DNA of 10,064 nucleotides, taken from Crocinitomix sp. Its GTDB lineage: Bacteria; Bacteroidota; Bacteroidia; Flavobacteriales_D; Crocinitomicaceae. A program made the translations under genes and the position numbers. Below the pieces are notes generated by a model. It saw only the letters and a list, made by a program, of their open reading frames with translations. It had not been told where the DNA came from and made no database searches. Position 1 is the stretch's first letter. The number at the start of each line of letters is the position of its first letter. This document shows positions 1-5,733 of the stretch, in pieces. The stretch covers positions 1 to 10,064 of the forward strand of contig JADZFJ010000452.1 of the NCBI GenBank assembly GCA_020849935.1. Direction: 5' to 3'.

Positions 1-246
1 AATTCTAATGATTTCTATTTCATTTTTCTTTTTATTGACTTTGTAGAAAATGAAATGAGATTTCACTCTTGATCGAAAATAACCATTTCTGATATGACCA
101 ACATCTACACCAGAACTGGGTTTTAAACACAAATACTCACATTCATCAAATATTAAATTCAAGTACCGATCAGCTTGTTCCGCAGACCAATTTTCGACAG
201 TGTAAAGCCAAATACTTTCAAGGTCAATTGAAGCTTCTTTACTCAT
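1..246 (-). CDS. ParE-type toxin of a type II toxin-antitoxin pair (3' end cut by window edge)
   Basis: I translated the reverse strand from the ATG at 246-244. It gives 82 codons without a stop, running off the left edge. The protein has the ParE/RelE-like layout: an N-terminal helical part (ASIDLESIWLYTVENWS, then EQADRYLNLIFDECEYL), then GHIRNGYFRSRVKSHFIFYKV and the strand IEIIRI. In complete ParE proteins this strand is followed by an LHxRMD-type end, so about 12-18 residues are probably missing. ParE toxins of this class usually act on DNA gyrase, but the target cannot be read from sequence. It starts 8 bases after the antitoxin stop codon, so the two are certainly one operon. Confidence is high for the family and low for the target. 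Confidence 0.87.
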   Translation of the reverse strand, partial: MSKEASIDLESIWLYTVENWSAEQADRYLNLIFDECEYLCLKPSSGVDVGHIRNGYFRSRVKSHFIFYKVNKKKNEIEIIRI

Positions 247-254
247 TTTGTAAA

Positions 255-503
255 TCATTCACTCAAATGTTTTTTGCGTAAATCATTCAAGAAAGTAGCT
301 TTATTAAAATCTTTTACAAAACCAGATTTTTCACCTTTTTTAAGTTCTTTAGCAAGTACTGCTTTTTTAGATTCTTCTTGTTCAAACATTCTCAAGGCTG
401 TTCTCACGACCTCACTTGCTGAAGAAAATCGACCTGTTTTAATCTGCTGTTTGATAAAATCATCAAAATAATCGCCTAATAAGATGGAGGTATTCTTTGC
501 CAT
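255..503 (-). CDS. ParD-type antitoxin, 82 aa
   Basis: This is the antitoxin partner of the ParE-like toxin. I chose the ATG at 503 (protein MAKNTSILLGDYFDDFI...) because the longer open frame up to 761 runs through the promoter and has no family similarity. Residues 1-45 form the ribbon-helix-helix DNA-binding domain, including GRFSSASEVVRTALRMFEQEE. The C-terminal part, with KKGEKSGFVKDFNKATFLNDLRKKH, matches the ParD tail that wraps and neutralises ParE. Length is typical of ParD (about 80 aa). As in other ParD systems it probably represses its own promoter with or without the toxin; a perfect palindrome over the -7 box supports this. Gene order antitoxin then toxin is the standard one. 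Confidence 0.9.
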   Translation of the reverse strand: MAKNTSILLGDYFDDFIKQQIKTGRFSSASEVVRTALRMFEQEESKKAVLAKELKKGEKSGFVKDFNKATFLNDLRKKHLSE

Positions 504-519
504 AACTAAAAAATATACA

Positions 520-527
520 CAAATATA
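520..527 (-). promoter_or_regulatory. -7 box of the parDE operon
   Basis: Read on the minus strand this is TATATTTG, an exact match to the Bacteroidota -7 consensus TAnnTTTG. It lies 16 bases upstream of the antitoxin ATG, giving a short leader. A good -33 TTTG is not obvious. Confidence 0.6.
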
Positions 528-543
528 CCAATTATTGGTATAT
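523..543. promoter_or_regulatory. Perfect 21-bp palindrome, probable ParD operator
   Basis: Ten-base arms ATATACCAAT and ATTGGTATAT flank a single central T. The left arm overlaps the -7 box of the parDE promoter, so a bound dimer would block RNA polymerase. Autoregulation by ParD ribbon-helix-helix proteins at such palindromes is established for the family; the assignment here is inference from position. Confidence 0.6.
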
Positions 544-688
544 AAAAATCGATCAAGCAAATTTTTATAATTGACACTAACTTCAGTTAAAACGAACATA
601 GTTGAGAGACTTTTATTACTTTTAGTACCTATCAAGATAATCAAAAATTGAAATTGTTTATTCTCGAAACTTCGCTCAATATTAAAAA

Positions 689-1417
689 ATGACCTATTCA
701 AACAACATAAATCGATTGTCTCGCTTAACAGCGATTTTGATAAAATTACAATCCAAACCATTTATTTCTGTTTTGCAATTGTCTCAAGAATTTGGCGTGA
801 GCAAAAGAACGATTTACCGAGACCTAGAATCGCTTGAACAAGCTGGTGTGCCTTTGACTTTGATTGAAGGTAAAGGTTATTCGCTGATGAATGGGTACAA
901 TATTCCACCCGTCATGTTCACCGAATCTGAAGCCAATGCCTTAATATTTGGTGAAAAATTAATTGCCAAAACCAAAGATGAATCGCTCATCCATGAATTT
1001 AACAAGGCGATCGATAAAATTAAATCCGTTTTACGAACCTCTGAAAAAGAAAAAGTAGATTTTCTTGCCAATCGCACCATCATCGGAAAAAATTGGCAAG
1101 AACAAACAACTAGTAATCACTTGTCTGTCATTCAAAAAGCACTCACAAATTTCCAAGTGCTTTCCATCACCTATCAAAAGGAAAATGACGAAAACACCAC
1201 CAACCGAGAAGTTGAACCTTTTGCTATTTATCACAATACGTCTGAAAATTGGGTGCTGATTGCCTGGTGCCGTTTGCGAAACGAGTTTCGGAATTTTCGA
1301 ATCGATCGCATCAAAAAAATTAACCCGCCGGTCCATTTTTTTACCCCACACAAAATGACTTTGGACGAATATGTAGAAATTCAACGAAAAAAACATTTTG
1401 AAAAACTTGCGACATAG
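689..1417 (+). CDS. WYL-domain (YafY-type) HTH transcriptional regulator, 242 aa
   Basis: A DNA-binding regulator expected to sense a small ligand or nucleotide through its WYL domain. Residues 8-65 form an HTH_11-type winged helix; the recognition helix is in GVSKRTIYRDLESLEQAG (36-53), followed by the wing IEGKGYSL. Residues about 75-140 are the linker. Residues about 143-210 are the WYL domain: EPFAIY, then NWVLIAWCRLRNEFRNFRIDRI. The name-giving motif is W-V-L here (188-190), a common variation, and the arginine-rich FRNFRIDRI segment is kept. The 5' gap to the divergent antitoxin is 185 bases and holds no clear -7 box. The DUF6157 gene follows after 42 bases on the same strand, suggesting a functional pair. 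The family is clear; ligand and targets are unknown. Confidence 0.9.
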   Translation: MTYSNNINRLSRLTAILIKLQSKPFISVLQLSQEFGVSKRTIYRDLESLEQAGVPLTLIEGKGYSLMNGYNIPPVMFTESEANALIFGEKLIAKTKDESLIHEFNKAIDKIKSVLRTSEKEKVDFLANRTIIGKNWQEQTTSNHLSVIQKALTNFQVLSITYQKENDENTTNREVEPFAIYHNTSENWVLIAWCRLRNEFRNFRIDRIKKINPPVHFFTPHKMTLDEYVEIQRKKHFEKLAT

Positions 1418-1436
1418 GGTTGTCACAACGGACAAG

Positions 1437-1444
1437 TATATTTG
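1437..1444 (+). promoter_or_regulatory. Candidate -7 box for the DUF6157 gene
   Basis: TATATTTG matches TAnnTTTG exactly and lies 15 bases before the ATG at 1460. The nearest TTG upstream (1420-1422) is too close for a normal -33 spacing of 19-20, so this promoter is moderate evidence only. If real, the gene has its own short-leader transcript besides read-through from the regulator. Confidence 0.45.
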
Positions 1445-1459
1445 ACAAAAAAAAGAACC

Positions 1460-1870
1460 ATGCACACAACAAATTATTACAATACCTTCATTGAAATTGC
1501 TGAAGATTGTAAACTCCATCAAGGTGAAATTCCACCCATGGCGAAAGATAAAAAAACCATTGCTTTGTTGCAATTCGAAATGCTGTATGAAAACCCGTAC
1601 AAATACACTTCTGACGAAGTACTTTTTGGGGTGTTTGCACTAAAAAAGGAATTCGAACAAAACGAACTCCACGAACAAAAAGAATATTTTTTCTCCAAAG
1701 GACAGCCATGCTTTAGAGCCTCCCCGCTCACGAAAACCTATGGTTGGGGCGTTCATTGCGATGCCGAAGGAAAAATCGCTATGTTTGGGGCCGAAACAAA
1801 AGAATACCAAAATTTTCTCGCCGATACTGCAATAAAAAAGGTAAAAGCGATGCGGAGCTCGAGGAAGTAA
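1460..1870 (+). CDS. DUF6157 family protein, 136 aa
   Basis: A small soluble protein with no signal peptide or membrane segment. I recognise it as DUF6157 from its length and from three blocks: NTFIEIAEDC near the N-terminus (8-17), NPYKYTSDEVLF (45-56) and GQPCFRASPLTKTYGWGVH (81-99), followed by a basic tail KKVKAMRSSRK. The biochemical function is unknown to me. The start is the ATG at 1460 (MHTTNYYNTF); a TTG six codons upstream lies inside the -7 box and is unlikely. Invariant Cys, Arg, Trp and His residues in the third block could form a binding site, but that is speculation. It follows the WYL regulator, which may control it. Confidence 0.85.
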   Translation: MHTTNYYNTFIEIAEDCKLHQGEIPPMAKDKKTIALLQFEMLYENPYKYTSDEVLFGVFALKKEFEQNELHEQKEYFFSKGQPCFRASPLTKTYGWGVHCDAEGKIAMFGAETKEYQNFLADTAIKKVKAMRSSRK

Positions 1871-1952
1871 ATGATTAATCTTTTAAATTCCCAACCATGC
1901 AACCATTTTATCCTCAAAAACATCAACTAACTACATTAAAATTTAATTATCT

Positions 1953-2597
1953 ATGTTAAAAACTACTCTATTTCTCGCAATTATGGCAAGCGTCAGCCTT
2001 CAATCACAGGCGCAATGTTGTCCCTATGTCGATCCTATCGAAATAATTCCAGCAAGTCCGCTAGCGACCGACAGCATTTATGTAATAACTAATGTCACCA
2101 CCCCAAATGCAGGAAGCTATTTAGGATATGAGATTTTTGCAGGCGATGCAACAATCAGAATAGAAGCCTGTTACTATAGTGGAATGCTCACCATGCTTCA
2201 AACTTACATTGACACCATCAACATTGGTGTTCATCCAGCTGGAACGCAAAATGTCGTTTTTGTTGCCTATCAATCTGATTATGAAGGATTCTGTAATCGA
2301 TCCGATTCAAATGAAGTAACGGGAAGTTTCACCGTCATAGAAAATTTAGCCTTCGATGACGAAACCAAACCAGCATTCCAAATCTATCCAAATCCTGCTA
2401 GTGCCGGTCTAATTTATGTCGCTACGGAAAAAAATGAAGGTTTTACTTATCAATTGAGCAATACATTGGGGCAAATTGTCTTAACTGGAAACAATAACCT
2501 TTCCAATGAAATTAATGTAGCTGGACTAAAAGGCATTTATTTCCTTTCAGTAATAAGCGCTCAAGGTAGCTCCACAAAACAGGTGATTATTGAATAA
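1953..2597 (+). CDS. Small secreted protein with T9SS type A sorting domain, 214 aa
   Basis: Exported and probably cell-surface or released. A Sec signal peptide covers residues 1-20 (MLKTTLFLAIMASVSLQSQA), with cleavage before QCC. The central part (about 21-132) is beta-rich, has four cysteines in the mature part (22, 23, 73 and 113 region) that could form disulfides, and I do not recognise it. The last 75 or so residues form a T9SS C-terminal sorting domain (TIGR04183 type): FQIYPNPAS, YQLSNTLGQIVLTG, then INVAGLKGIYFLSV and a final TKQVIIE. This domain is recognised by the type IX translocon and usually removed by the PorU sortase. The gene ends in a strong terminator, so it is transcribed separately from the genes downstream. 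No catalytic motif is visible. Confidence 0.9.
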   Translation: MLKTTLFLAIMASVSLQSQAQCCPYVDPIEIIPASPLATDSIYVITNVTTPNAGSYLGYEIFAGDATIRIEACYYSGMLTMLQTYIDTINIGVHPAGTQNVVFVAYQSDYEGFCNRSDSNEVTGSFTVIENLAFDDETKPAFQIYPNPASAGLIYVATEKNEGFTYQLSNTLGQIVLTGNNNLSNEINVAGLKGIYFLSVISAQGSSTKQVIIE

Positions 2598-2610
2598 AAA
2601 ATATTTATTT

Positions 2611-2657
2611 TCAATGGGGTGCGGAATAATATCGTTACCACTCCATTGATTTTTTTT
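2611..2657 (+). terminator. Rho-independent terminator after the T9SS protein gene
   Basis: An 11-bp stem (TCAATGGGGTG at 2611-2621 with CACTCCATTGA at 2639-2649, one G-U pair) encloses a 17-base loop and is followed by eight T. It begins 14 bases after the stop codon. Confidence 0.8.
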
Positions 2658-2789
2658 ATCCATAAGTAAGGTAGGTGAATGATCGAAAATCCAAAACAAA
2701 TCATATCTTTATTGGCATGTCAATTTGGAAACATACTAAAAGTGATGTGATTCACGAAAAAAGTGTAGGATTACTGAAATATGAAATCT

Positions 2790-2797
2790 TACATTTG
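2790..2797 (+). promoter_or_regulatory. -7 box for the lipoprotein/beta-barrel operon
   Basis: TACATTTG matches TAnnTTTG exactly. It gives a predicted transcription start near 2803 and a leader of about 35 bases to the ATG at 2840. This position rules out a GTG start at 2675, which would lie upstream of the promoter. Confidence 0.55.
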
Positions 2798-2839
2798 AAA
2801 CTAAAAATTGAGTGGATAACAACTTTAAGTTTCATTTCA

Positions 2840-3793
2840 ATGCGGAAAAAAGTTACAAAATTGGCTTTCATCACAAGTGTCCTCTTTATTTTGGCAGCTT
2901 GCAAAAAAGAAGAGTTAAGTCAAATCCCTATCAAATCCAACCCAAATTTAAATTATTTTGGTTTTACATTGATCGACACTTATTGGGATGATCCCACTGA
3001 TAAGGAGGAAAAAATTAACTATTTAGACGAGGTAGCCCCATTTTCTAATATAGCGGATATTGTTGTTGTGGATCCAGAAATCCCAATAATTGATAACCTT
3101 AAAGCAATGGAACAAAACGGTGTTCTAGCTATAATTCACAGTTCCGAGATTTTTTTCGAGTTAAAGTCTAACGGCGGTGATAGAAGTGGTGCAATTTATG
3201 GTCTGCGAGCTGATTATAAAGAAAGATGGGACACATTTGTTTCCGTGAATAATTTAACGGTTAATCATCCACTAATACACTCAATATATCTTGGAGAGGA
3301 ACCCTATTGGAATGGAATTCCAGAAAACGAATTCGTTCTTGCGTGTGATTATGCAAAATTAACCATGCCCGAGTTGGCCTTATTCCTTGTCGAAGCTCCT
3401 TATATTGTCGCCGATATGTATGTTCCATTAACGATAGATTACGTCGGTTTTGACCATTATTTTTTAAGACAACCCTCTGTGAATGAACAATATTTATCTG
3501 AATTTAATTCGGTTAAGTCAAAAATGGCGGCGCATCAAAAGATGATTTTAATCCTCGATTCGCATTGGATAAAAAATAATCACGGAAGCGCCGGAATTGC
3601 AAAAAAAGATATGGATTTTATTGCGCGCGATTACTATAATATCGCCAATTCAGACACAAATATTGTTGGTATTTTGGGATATTTTTGGCCCAGCGGGTTC
3701 GACGATAAAAACTCCGTAGGCGCCAGGCAGATGCCTGAAAATGTGAAAGCGGAATATGAACGAATCGGTAAAATAATTACTGGAAAACCATGA
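2840..3793 (+). CDS. TIM-barrel, glycoside-hydrolase-like lipoprotein, 317 aa
   Basis: A lipid-anchored exported protein. The lipoprotein signal peptide is MRKKVTKLAFITSVLFILAA with lipobox ILAAC and the acylated Cys at 21. The residues after it, KKEE, resemble the charged lipoprotein export signals that put Bacteroidota lipoproteins on the cell surface. The rest reads as eight strand-like segments typical of a TIM barrel: YFGFTLID (39-46), IADIVVVD (71-78), VLAIIHSSE (95-103), IHSIYLGEEPY (146-156), LALFLVEAP (179-187), IDYVGFDHYF (199-208), MILILDSHW (235-243) and IVGILGYFWPSG (275-286). Glu153/Glu154 after strand 4 fit a catalytic acid position; strand 7 ends in Asp240 where clan A hydrolases usually have Glu. 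I therefore call it hydrolase-like only; substrate unknown. The ATG at 2840 is chosen over an in-frame GTG at 2675 because it begins a clean signal peptide downstream of the promoter. Confidence 0.75.
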   Translation: MRKKVTKLAFITSVLFILAACKKEELSQIPIKSNPNLNYFGFTLIDTYWDDPTDKEEKINYLDEVAPFSNIADIVVVDPEIPIIDNLKAMEQNGVLAIIHSSEIFFELKSNGGDRSGAIYGLRADYKERWDTFVSVNNLTVNHPLIHSIYLGEEPYWNGIPENEFVLACDYAKLTMPELALFLVEAPYIVADMYVPLTIDYVGFDHYFLRQPSVNEQYLSEFNSVKSKMAAHQKMILILDSHWIKNNHGSAGIAKKDMDFIARDYYNIANSDTNIVGILGYFWPSGFDDKNSVGARQMPENVKAEYERIGKIITGKP

Positions 3794-4263
3794 AAAAAAG
3801 TTTATTCATCTTCGCTTATTTCATTTTCCAACTAATTAGCTTTGGACAAAAATTTCCTCAATTTGGTAGCATTCATCTAAACTTCGGTACTGTTTTTGTT
3901 TATTCTACCAAACAATTGGTCTATGAAAGTCCCGACTTATATAAAAAAAATAATTTATTTGCAGTTCAATTTATTGCAGGCGGTGGACTTTGGAAAGCCA
4001 GTTATACACAAGAATCAAAAGGAAGCTTGTTGACCTTTGGAACCTCTATCTTGCTTGGTAAACAAAGCCATTTTCTTGAACACAATTCTTCACTTAATTT
4101 TCATTATGGTCAAAGTTTAAAAGGCAATCATGCTGTCTTTATCGGAACACTCTATCGCCCCTATCTTGGGTATCGGTTTCAACCAAAAGATAAACACTTG
4201 ATACTAAAAATTGGAAGTGGATGGAAAGAAATAATACAACTCGGTGTGGGTTGGCGATTTTGA
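3790..4263 (+). CDS. Small outer-membrane beta-barrel-like protein, 157 aa
   Basis: The ATG overlaps the previous stop codon (ATGA), so the two proteins are co-translated. A Sec signal peptide spans residues 1-20 (MKKSLFIFAYFIFQLISFGQ). The mature protein alternates glycine/aromatic strands of 8-12 residues (GSIHLNFGTVFVYS, LFAVQFIAGGGLWKASYTQE, LLTFGTSILLG, SSLNFHYGQSL, AVFIGTLYRPYLGYRF, LILKIGSGW) and ends IIQLGVGWRF. A terminal Phe with alternating aromatic and small residues is the classic C-terminal beta-signal for BAM insertion, so an 8-stranded barrel is plausible. No family recognised. It may hold or assist the lipoprotein encoded upstream, but that is inference from the overlap alone. 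Confidence 0.7.
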   Translation: MKKSLFIFAYFIFQLISFGQKFPQFGSIHLNFGTVFVYSTKQLVYESPDLYKKNNLFAVQFIAGGGLWKASYTQESKGSLLTFGTSILLGKQSHFLEHNSSLNFHYGQSLKGNHAVFIGTLYRPYLGYRFQPKDKHLILKIGSGWKEIIQLGVGWRF

Positions 4264-4297
4264 TTCAACAATTTTATGCTACTTATATTTATTGCAT

Positions 4298-4338
4298 AAA
4301 AAAAGCCAGCAGACACTAATTTCTACTGGCTTTTTTTT
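4298..4338. terminator. Bidirectional terminator between convergent genes
   Basis: Seven A, a GCCAG/CTGGC stem extended inward by AGA/TCT across a mismatch, and eight T. It works as a terminator in both directions, serving the plus-strand beta-barrel gene and the minus-strand DoxX-type gene that ends at 4353. Confidence 0.8.
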
Positions 4339-4352
4339 ATTTATCAATTGTA

Positions 4353-4730
4353 CTATTTTGAAATCATTGGCATGTATTTCGCCTTGTTGTCCCAAATCAC
4401 AAACAAGTTAATGGCCAATAAAACGATGGACATACCCACTGTTGGAGGATCTAAAACGGCGTGAAACAAGAAAATTCCTACCACAATCGGAAACAAAACA
4501 ATGGCACCCAAAGCACGTGTTTTTGGCACCGCAATTAAAATTCCCCCTACAATTTCACCCAAAGCAATCAACGGAAACATCCATCCCGAAGCAGCAAAAG
4601 CAAACATCAATCCACCCGCTTCAGCCGACATTGCTGGCATCGGCATAAACATAAAAAACTTATTTAAGCCCGAATTGATCATCATTACTCCAAAAAGGAT
4701 ACTTATCACTAAAACTATTTTATTTTTCAT
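4353..4730 (-). CDS. DoxX-type integral membrane protein, 125 aa
   Basis: A small inner-membrane protein with four predicted helices at about residues 4-25, 50-68, 72-90 and 97-113. The first helix region ISILFGVMMINSGLNKFF and the second with PLIALGEIVGGILIAVP match the DoxX/DoxD-like family, in which a helix-1 segment ending in GxxKF and a G-E pair in helix 2 are typical. Family members have been linked to quinone- or thiol-related redox processes, but no specific role can be assigned. The start is the ATG at 4730 (MKNKIVLVIS), not the one 15 codons earlier, because the promoter box lies between them. It stands alone as a single-gene unit. Confidence 0.8.
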   Translation of the reverse strand: MKNKIVLVISILFGVMMINSGLNKFFMFMPMPAMSAEAGGLMFAFAASGWMFPLIALGEIVGGILIAVPKTRALGAIVLFPIVVGIFLFHAVLDPPTVGMSIVLLAINLFVIWDNKAKYMPMISK

Positions 4731-4753
4731 TTTTCTAAAATTATATGTTGCAA

Positions 4754-4761
4754 CAAATATA
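4754..4761 (-). promoter_or_regulatory. -7 box of the DoxX-type gene
   Basis: On the minus strand this reads TATATTTG, an exact TAnnTTTG match 23 bases upstream of the ATG. No convincing -33 box is visible; a 12-bp palindrome sits where it should be. Confidence 0.55.
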
Positions 4762-4773
4762 CTAAAAAATTGC

Positions 4774-4785
4774 ATGTTTAAACAT
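4774..4785. promoter_or_regulatory. 12-bp palindrome near the -33 region of the DoxX-type promoter
   Basis: ATGTTTAAACAT is a perfect palindrome 12 bases upstream of the -7 box, well placed for a repressor or activator. In AT-rich DNA a palindrome this short can arise by chance, so this is weak. Confidence 0.3.
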
Positions 4786-4854
4786 CTATTTTTATTTTTT
4801 CTTGCTTTTAATCACAAATCACCCTGAATTCATTTACCCAACCCGGCCCTTTCC

Positions 4855-5070
4855 TAACCCCTCTGCCCTAATTTCCTTATCACTCTGTCCTAAACCCTTC
4901 TGTCCTAATTTCCTTATCACTCTGCCCTTAACCCCTCTGCCCTAAACCCCTCAAAACTCAAACTCAAACTCAAACTTTCCCCTTCTGATTCTCCCTCTGT
5001 CACTAATTCCCTTATCACTCTACCCTAAACCCCTCTATTCTAATTTTCTTTTCACTCTGCCCTTAACCCT
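4855..5070. repeat. Degenerate pyrimidine-rich tandem repeat, unit about 36-38 bp
   Basis: The plus strand is strongly C/T-rich. The unit reads TAAACCCCTCTGYCCTA, then ATTTCCTTATCACTCTGCCC. Clear copies start at 4855 and 4891; a truncated one starts at 4929; more diverged parts are at 5004-5025 and 5026-5066. Copies 1 and 2 share the uninterrupted CTAATTTCCTTATCACTCTG block. Between copies 3 and 4 lies a short ACTCAA hexamer run (about 4953-4977). No open frame with coding character crosses it. The gene-free stretch 4786-4854 before it shows nothing I can name. Confidence 0.75.
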
Positions 5071-5079
5071 TTCATCCCC

Positions 5080-5230
5080 TTCATTTTTTGGGCATTCCCC
5101 CCAACGAGTTGGGAGTCGCGCTTTCCACTGTAGTTACCATAAGGTTAGTTTCAATCCCCAACGAGTTGGGGATCAACCAACCTTGTGGCAAGCTGCCGTT
5201 GCAATCGCTAATGCGAAATTTTCAATTATT
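5080..5230. repeat. REP-like interspersed repeat block with two related hairpins
   Basis: Two palindromic cores share CCCAACGAGTTGGG: one at 5100-5113 and a longer one at 5154-5173 with 9-bp arms ATCCCCAAC/GTTGGGGAT around a GA loop. The second core is enclosed by AAGGTTAGTT (5141-5150) and AACCAACCTT (5175-5184), making a hairpin of about 44 bases. Each core is followed by a related stretch (GCTTTCCACTGTAGT at 5120-5134; GCTGCCGTTGCAATC at 5192-5206). The layout, with TTTTTTGGGCATTCCCC in front, resembles interspersed intergenic repeats I recall from Bacteroidota genomes; that link is from memory. Not coding. Confidence 0.65.
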
Positions 5231-5314
5231 TATACCTTCGTTCCACATTAAAAACAATTCATTTAAGTAACTTGAAAAAATAAATTGTACTTTTAAGTGT
5301 TAAAACATATGCGC

Positions 5315-5554
5315 ATGAAAAGTGAACTAAGCATACAAAACAAAAAATTGGAATTAATTCAATGGCTTTCGTCCATCGAAGATTCAACCATTATCGAAAA
5401 AATAATGGCACTTAGAAAAAAGGAAACTAAAGATTGGTGGAATTCAATTTCGGAAAGAGAAAAATTAGCGATTGACCAAGGAATTAAAGACGCTGAATCA
5501 GGCAAAATAAGTCCCCACTCAAATGCGAGAAAAATTTATGAAAAGTGGTTATAA
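5315..5554 (+). CDS. Orphan antitoxin-like (addiction module) protein, 79 aa
   Basis: A small acidic-to-neutral helical protein. Residues 7-40 form helices (NKKLELIQWLSSIEDSTIIEKIMALRKK). The C-terminal part, WWNSISEREKLAIDQGIKDAESGKISPHSNARKIYEKWL, has the layout of Bacteroidota addiction-module antitoxins: W-W/D-x-I-S, then E-x-x-x-I-x-x-G-I-x-D-x-x-x-G, then a His and a terminal helix ending in KWL. These normally precede a RelE/ParE toxin, but none follows: the next 179 bases lead only to the GbsR gene. It may be a solitary remnant, an antidote to foreign toxins, or a regulator. Start is uncertain: ATG at 5309 or 5315 (a GTG at 5297 is less likely). A near-match -7 box, TACTTTTA at 5288, lies just upstream. 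Confidence 0.7.
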   Translation: MKSELSIQNKKLELIQWLSSIEDSTIIEKIMALRKKETKDWWNSISEREKLAIDQGIKDAESGKISPHSNARKIYEKWL

Positions 5555-5682
5555 AAACCCGGCTAAGTTGAAACAAAAATAAACCCATCTCAAAAATTTT
5601 AATCTTCACACTTTTCCATCTGTAACAAACCCAAACATTCAAAAAAATACAAGTTATCTTTTTCCAAAATAAATTTCAAAAA

Positions 5683-5712
5683 TTAAACTTTCAATAATTA
5701 TTGAAAGTTTAA
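5683..5712. promoter_or_regulatory. 30-bp perfect palindrome, probable operator of the GbsR/MarR-type regulator
   Basis: Two 15-base arms, TTAAACTTTCAATAA and TTATTGAAAGTTTAA, meet without a spacer. The right arm contains the TTG (5701-5703) that would be the -33 element, 18 bases before the -7 box. A bound winged-helix dimer would therefore occlude the promoter. Autoregulation is common in MarR/GbsR regulators; the specific assignment is inference. Confidence 0.7.
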
Positions 5713-5721
5713 AAACTTTTG

Positions 5722-5729
5722 TATATTTG
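5722..5729 (+). promoter_or_regulatory. -7 box of the GbsR-type gene
   Basis: TATATTTG matches TAnnTTTG exactly, with TTG 18 bases upstream. Transcription would start about 5-7 bases later, at or next to the ATG at 5734, so the mRNA may be leaderless or initiate at the second ATG (5755). Confidence 0.65.
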
Positions 5730-5733
5730 TTTC

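Noticed and set aside
504-761. N-terminal extension of the ParD frame up to 761
   Set aside because: It crosses the palindrome and the -7 box and reads as non-family sequence; the ATG at 503 starts a normal ParD.
1031-1573. 180-codon minus-strand frame across the WYL and DUF6157 genes
   Set aside because: Both plus-strand genes in this interval have clear family motifs, so this is an antisense shadow.
2675-2839. 55-codon N-terminal extension of the lipoprotein from a GTG
   Set aside because: The extension lies upstream of and over the TACATTTG promoter box and would bury the signal peptide and lipobox inside the protein.
4855-5070. Telomere-like CCCTAAACCC motifs
   Set aside because: They are part of a longer degenerate 36-38 bp unit in a bacterial gene setting, not a pure telomeric array.
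5100-5173. CRISPR-like repeats
   Set aside because: Only two imperfect copies of a self-complementary core with no regular spacers and no cas genes.
5088-5270. 60-codon plus-strand open frame over the hairpins
   Set aside because: It is created by the REP-like repeat; both hairpin cores give the same PNELG residues, with no coding character.
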